From Deinococcus puniceus (lineage in GTDB: Bacteria > Deinococcota > Deinococci > Deinococcales > Deinococcaceae): DNA of 64,000 nucleotides. Under the pieces are notes generated by a model. It searched no databases. It saw nothing but the letters and a program-made list of their open reading frames with translations, and had not been told where the DNA came from. Positions within the stretch are counted from its first letter, which is position 1, and every line of letters starts with the position of its first letter. The translations under genes were made by a program, and so were the position numbers. Shown piece after piece: positions 61,341 to 64,000 of this stretch. The stretch lies in NCBI RefSeq assembly GCF_001644565.1, contig NZ_CP011387.1:2340501-2404500 (forward strand). The letters are read 5' to 3'.

Positions 61341-63797
61341 ATGCGGCCTATAGCCTCCCCCCTCTCCCAATACATCAAATGGGGTTTAGGCACGGCTCTA
61401 GTGATTTACTTCATGCATCTGAGCCGGGTCATGGGACTGTGGACGCTGCCTGAAACGGCGTCTCCCCTGAATGGCTTTTTGTATGTTCCCGTGCTGTTGG
61501 GCACCGCAGCGAGCATGTGGGGGGTGGCCCCGCGCACCGCACAACCCGGTGTGTGGCGGCTGCTGGCGCTGGGCACGCTGCTGTGGGGCGTCGGGCAGAT
61601 TATTTTTGCCTCGCTGCAGCTGTTCACGGGGATGTTCTCGCTGGCCGATCCGTTTTTTCTGGCACTCCCCGTCTGTTTTTTGCTGGCTTTCCTGAAGCTG
61701 GAGCGCCAGCAGCCCTCCTTGGTGGGGCAGGCGGCGTGGCTGGATGTGGCCGCGCTGGTGGTCAGTGTGGGCGCGTACCTGTGGTATTTCCTGCTGGCCG
61801 CGCAACTGCTGAATTCCAGCAATTCCCTGCTGTCCAACATCGTCACGGCGGCCTATCCGCTCTCTGACCTGCTGCTGCTGACCCTGCTGCTGGCGCGGGC
61901 ATGGCGCGGCGCGGCCCACCGGGGAAAGGGAACCACACGCCGAATCGACTGGAGACACCCCGACTGGAGTTGGACGCTGGCACTGGGTATGGCCTGCTTT
62001 ATCGCCGCCGATCTGGGCTACAGCTTCCTGACCCTCCAGAATGCCTACACCGGGCAGCAGTGGCCCGACACCCTCTGGCCGCTGGCGACGCTGCTGTTTG
62101 CGGGCGCAGCGGTGCAGGCGAGCATGATGCAGGCCAAGGTGGTGCAGGCCAGCCTGTCTTCCAGAATTGCCCCACCGCCCACGCCGACTCTCCCGCCTCG
62201 CATGGGCCTGCGTACCCTGATTGCCCCTTACGCCGCGCTAGGCGGTAGTTTTGCGCTGCTGCTGACCTTGCAGGAGTTGCGTTCGGCTCAGGCTCAGGGC
62301 GTGTTGGTAGCGACGTTCGTGGTGGCGCTGTTGGTGGCGGCCCGCCAGACGCTGGCGCTGCGGGAACTGCAAAGCCAGCAGGCCAAACTGGAAGAAAGCC
62401 GCACGCTGCTGCACCATCAGGCGCATCATGATCCCCTGACCGGGCTGGGCAACCGCGCCCAGTTCGACGCGCTGCTGCCGCACCTGCTGGCCAAGGGCGA
62501 CCCGGTTGGCGTGCTGTTCATAGACCTCGATGATTTCAAGTTCGTGAACGACGCCCTCGGCCACCGCATGGGCGACGAGTTGCTGAGGGAAGTCGCGGGG
62601 CGGTTGCAACGGGCGGCGGGGGCAAACACCGAGCACAGCCGGACGCACTGCATCCGCTTCGGCGGCGATGAGTTTCTGGTGCTGATCACGCCTGCCAGCA
62701 CCGAACTGTTGCAGGACTTGGGCGCACGGCTGCTGGACGCCCTACGCGATCCGGTACTTCTGGCGGGCCAGACGCTGCATGTCACGGCCTGCTTGGGCGG
62801 CGTGCTGTCGGGGCCGGATGCACAGAGCGCCGAAGCCCTGCTGCGCCGCGCCGATCTGGCGATGTACGCGGCCAAACGCAGCGGCAAGAACGCGGTGCGC
62901 CTGTACTCGCCCGTGCGCGATGACCACGGTGCGGCGCGGCGGGTGCTGCTGGAAACGCGGCTGCGGGGCGCACTCGAACGCGGGGAATTCCGGCTGTTCT
63001 ATCAGCCTCAGCAGGAGCGGGGCGGGCAGATCCGGCGCTTCGAAGCCCTGCTGCGCTGGGACGACGCCGAACTGGGCAGCGTGTCGCCGTCCGAATTTAT
63101 TCCGGTGGCCGAAGACGCGGGCCTGATGATCGACATCGGGCAATGGGTCGTAGAAGAAGCGTGCCGCCAACTGGCCGAATGGCGGCAGACCCAACCCGAA
63201 CGCCGAGTGGCGATCAATATCGACCCACCGCACCTGATGCGCCCGGACTTCTTGCCCCGCCTACAGGCCACCCTGACCCGCTACGCCCTGCCCGGTACGG
63301 CGCTGGAACTGGAAGTCACCGAGCGCCTGCTGATTGCCGACGACGATCAGGCCAGAGAAACCCTGCGGGCGCTGCTGGACTTGGGCGTCGACGTGGCTAT
63401 AGACGACTTTGGCGTAGGGCAGTCCTCGCTGGCGGCCTTGCTGCGCCTGCCGATCACCACCCTCAAAATTGACCGGGCCTTCGTGTCGGAACTGGGGCCA
63501 TCTGAACGGGGGCAGGAGGCGAACTATGGGCTGCACGGCCAGCAGGCGGCCTACAAGGTGGTGCAGGCAGTGGTGGCGCTGGGCGCGGCGCTGGGCCTGC
63601 GCGTGGTGGCCGAGGGCGTAGAAACCCCGGCACAGGCGCGGGCCGTGTGGGTGCTGGGCTGCGACGCCATTCAGGGCTATCTGGTGGGCCGCGCCGTGCC
63701 GCCCGAGCAGATTCCGGTGCCGCTGGGAGTGCCGCAGCCCAGTCTGACAGAGCCGCTGCCCCTCCTTTCGGACAACGGTTGGGGCAAATCGGGGTAG
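61341..63797 (+). CDS. Membrane GGDEF-EAL protein
   Basis: 818 residues. About eight or nine N-terminal membrane helices (residues 10-330, MASE-like) are followed by a GGDEF domain with FGGDEF at about 437 and an EAL domain. Both motif sets are intact: FEALLRW, INIDPPHL, ELEVTERLL, AIDDFGVG, TTLKIDRAF, VAEGVET. The RxxD I-site before GGDEF is not conserved, so cyclase inhibition by product may be absent. A dual cyclase/phosphodiesterase is expected. The last gene in the window. Confidence 0.92.
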   Translation: MRPIASPLSQYIKWGLGTALVIYFMHLSRVMGLWTLPETASPLNGFLYVPVLLGTAASMWGVAPRTAQPGVWRLLALGTLLWGVGQIIFASLQLFTGMFSLADPFFLALPVCFLLAFLKLERQQPSLVGQAAWLDVAALVVSVGAYLWYFLLAAQLLNSSNSLLSNIVTAAYPLSDLLLLTLLLARAWRGAAHRGKGTTRRIDWRHPDWSWTLALGMACFIAADLGYSFLTLQNAYTGQQWPDTLWPLATLLFAGAAVQASMMQAKVVQASLSSRIAPPPTPTLPPRMGLRTLIAPYAALGGSFALLLTLQELRSAQAQGVLVATFVVALLVAARQTLALRELQSQQAKLEESRTLLHHQAHHDPLTGLGNRAQFDALLPHLLAKGDPVGVLFIDLDDFKFVNDALGHRMGDELLREVAGRLQRAAGANTEHSRTHCIRFGGDEFLVLITPASTELLQDLGARLLDALRDPVLLAGQTLHVTACLGGVLSGPDAQSAEALLRRADLAMYAAKRSGKNAVRLYSPVRDDHGAARRVLLETRLRGALERGEFRLFYQPQQERGGQIRRFEALLRWDDAELGSVSPSEFIPVAEDAGLMIDIGQWVVEEACRQLAEWRQTQPERRVAINIDPPHLMRPDFLPRLQATLTRYALPGTALELEVTERLLIADDDQARETLRALLDLGVDVAIDDFGVGQSSLAALLRLPITTLKIDRAFVSELGPSERGQEANYGLHGQQAAYKVVQAVVALGAALGLRVVAEGVETPAQARAVWVLGCDAIQGYLVGRAVPPEQIPVPLGVPQPSLTEPLPLLSDNGWGKSG

Positions 63798-63830
63798 GGT
63801 GGGGGCGGTTTTGGGCGGTGCGTTTAGGGG

Positions 63831-63872
63831 GCTTGGTCTAAGGGTCTAGGGTCTGAGGGTCTAAGGCAGGGC
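63831..63872. repeat. CCCTAGACCCTTAGA dispersed repeat, copy 4
   Basis: Reverse orientation: minus strand reads CCTTAGACCCTCAGACCCTAGACCCTTAGACC, three tandem units. Confidence 0.75.
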
Positions 63873-63876
63873 GGAA

Positions 63877-63958
63877 GGGCAATCGCGTTGCTCACTCACC
63901 CCCTCTGCTGCGCAGCTCTGCGAGTCCCAGCCTCCCCCTCAAGGGTGAGGAGCTAAAA
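63877..63958. repeat. ~83-bp dispersed repeat, copy 2
   Basis: Inverted copy of 54822-54904, with about five differences. The rest of 63798-64000 holds only the two repeats. Confidence 0.85.
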
Positions 63959-64000
63959 CCACCATACCGCTACCCCAACCCGTCCCCGCCCAACTGCGTG

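Overview
The window reads as chromosome of a Deinococcus species. It has high GC, a futalosine-pathway menaquinone gene (mqnC), DUF3809-type and DUF4388-type proteins typical of the Deinococcus-Thermus group, and many genes whose start codon lies 5-7 bases after a TANNNT -10 box. That last arrangement is the leaderless-mRNA layout known from Deinococcus. The genus call is inference from gene content; no rRNA is present.

Layout. 1-6925 is a urease maturation and structural cluster: the ureC 3' end, two unplaced ORFs, hypA, hypB, ureE, ureF, then ureG and ureD. A pair of opposite-strand DinB-family genes interrupts it. 6984-13663 holds a diguanylate cyclase, adenine deaminase, plsY, a small P-loop kinase and asd. 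asd has a 5' leader with a short threonine-rich ORF and competing antiterminator and terminator hairpins. 13724-18645 carries tRNA-Ser(CGA), murJ, a tandem paralogous pair of unknown genes, mqnC and a HAMP-domain membrane protein. 18874-25530 has a DUF4388-like protein, an orphan tricarboxylate-binding protein, a cupin, topA and a DUF218 protein. 25527-37726 is mixed: SMI1/KNR4, DUF421, a degenerate GGDEF-EAL protein, a peroxiredoxin, small conserved proteins, metK, coaD-rsmD and secreted proteins.

37861-42492 is a compact NAD salvage cluster: a bifunctional NMN adenylyltransferase/Nudix protein, nicotinamide phosphoribosyltransferase, a small crystallin-J1-like protein, PnuC and a NadR-like adenylyltransferase/kinase. 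A perfect inverted repeat precedes nadV.

43458-52330 is the most accessory-looking region. A 1684-residue DUF4132-like protein is paired with a 134-residue protein that ends in Gly-Gly and looks like a beta-grasp (ubiquitin/ThiS-like) protein. Upstream lie an eCIS-core (DUF4157) effector with an AT-rich C-terminus and a tightly linked probable immunity gene. 52464-63797 holds a MetY-type enzyme, a tandem-Nudix protein, a pheS-Nudix-unknown-pheT operon behind a leader-peptide/terminator region, a CPA1 antiporter with a RCK_C domain, and a GGDEF-EAL protein.

Two dispersed intergenic repeat families recur. One is a CCCTAGACCCTTAGA-type element (four copies). The other is an ~83-bp element present as two inverted copies and one fragment. 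No insertion sequence, phage or CRISPR array was seen.
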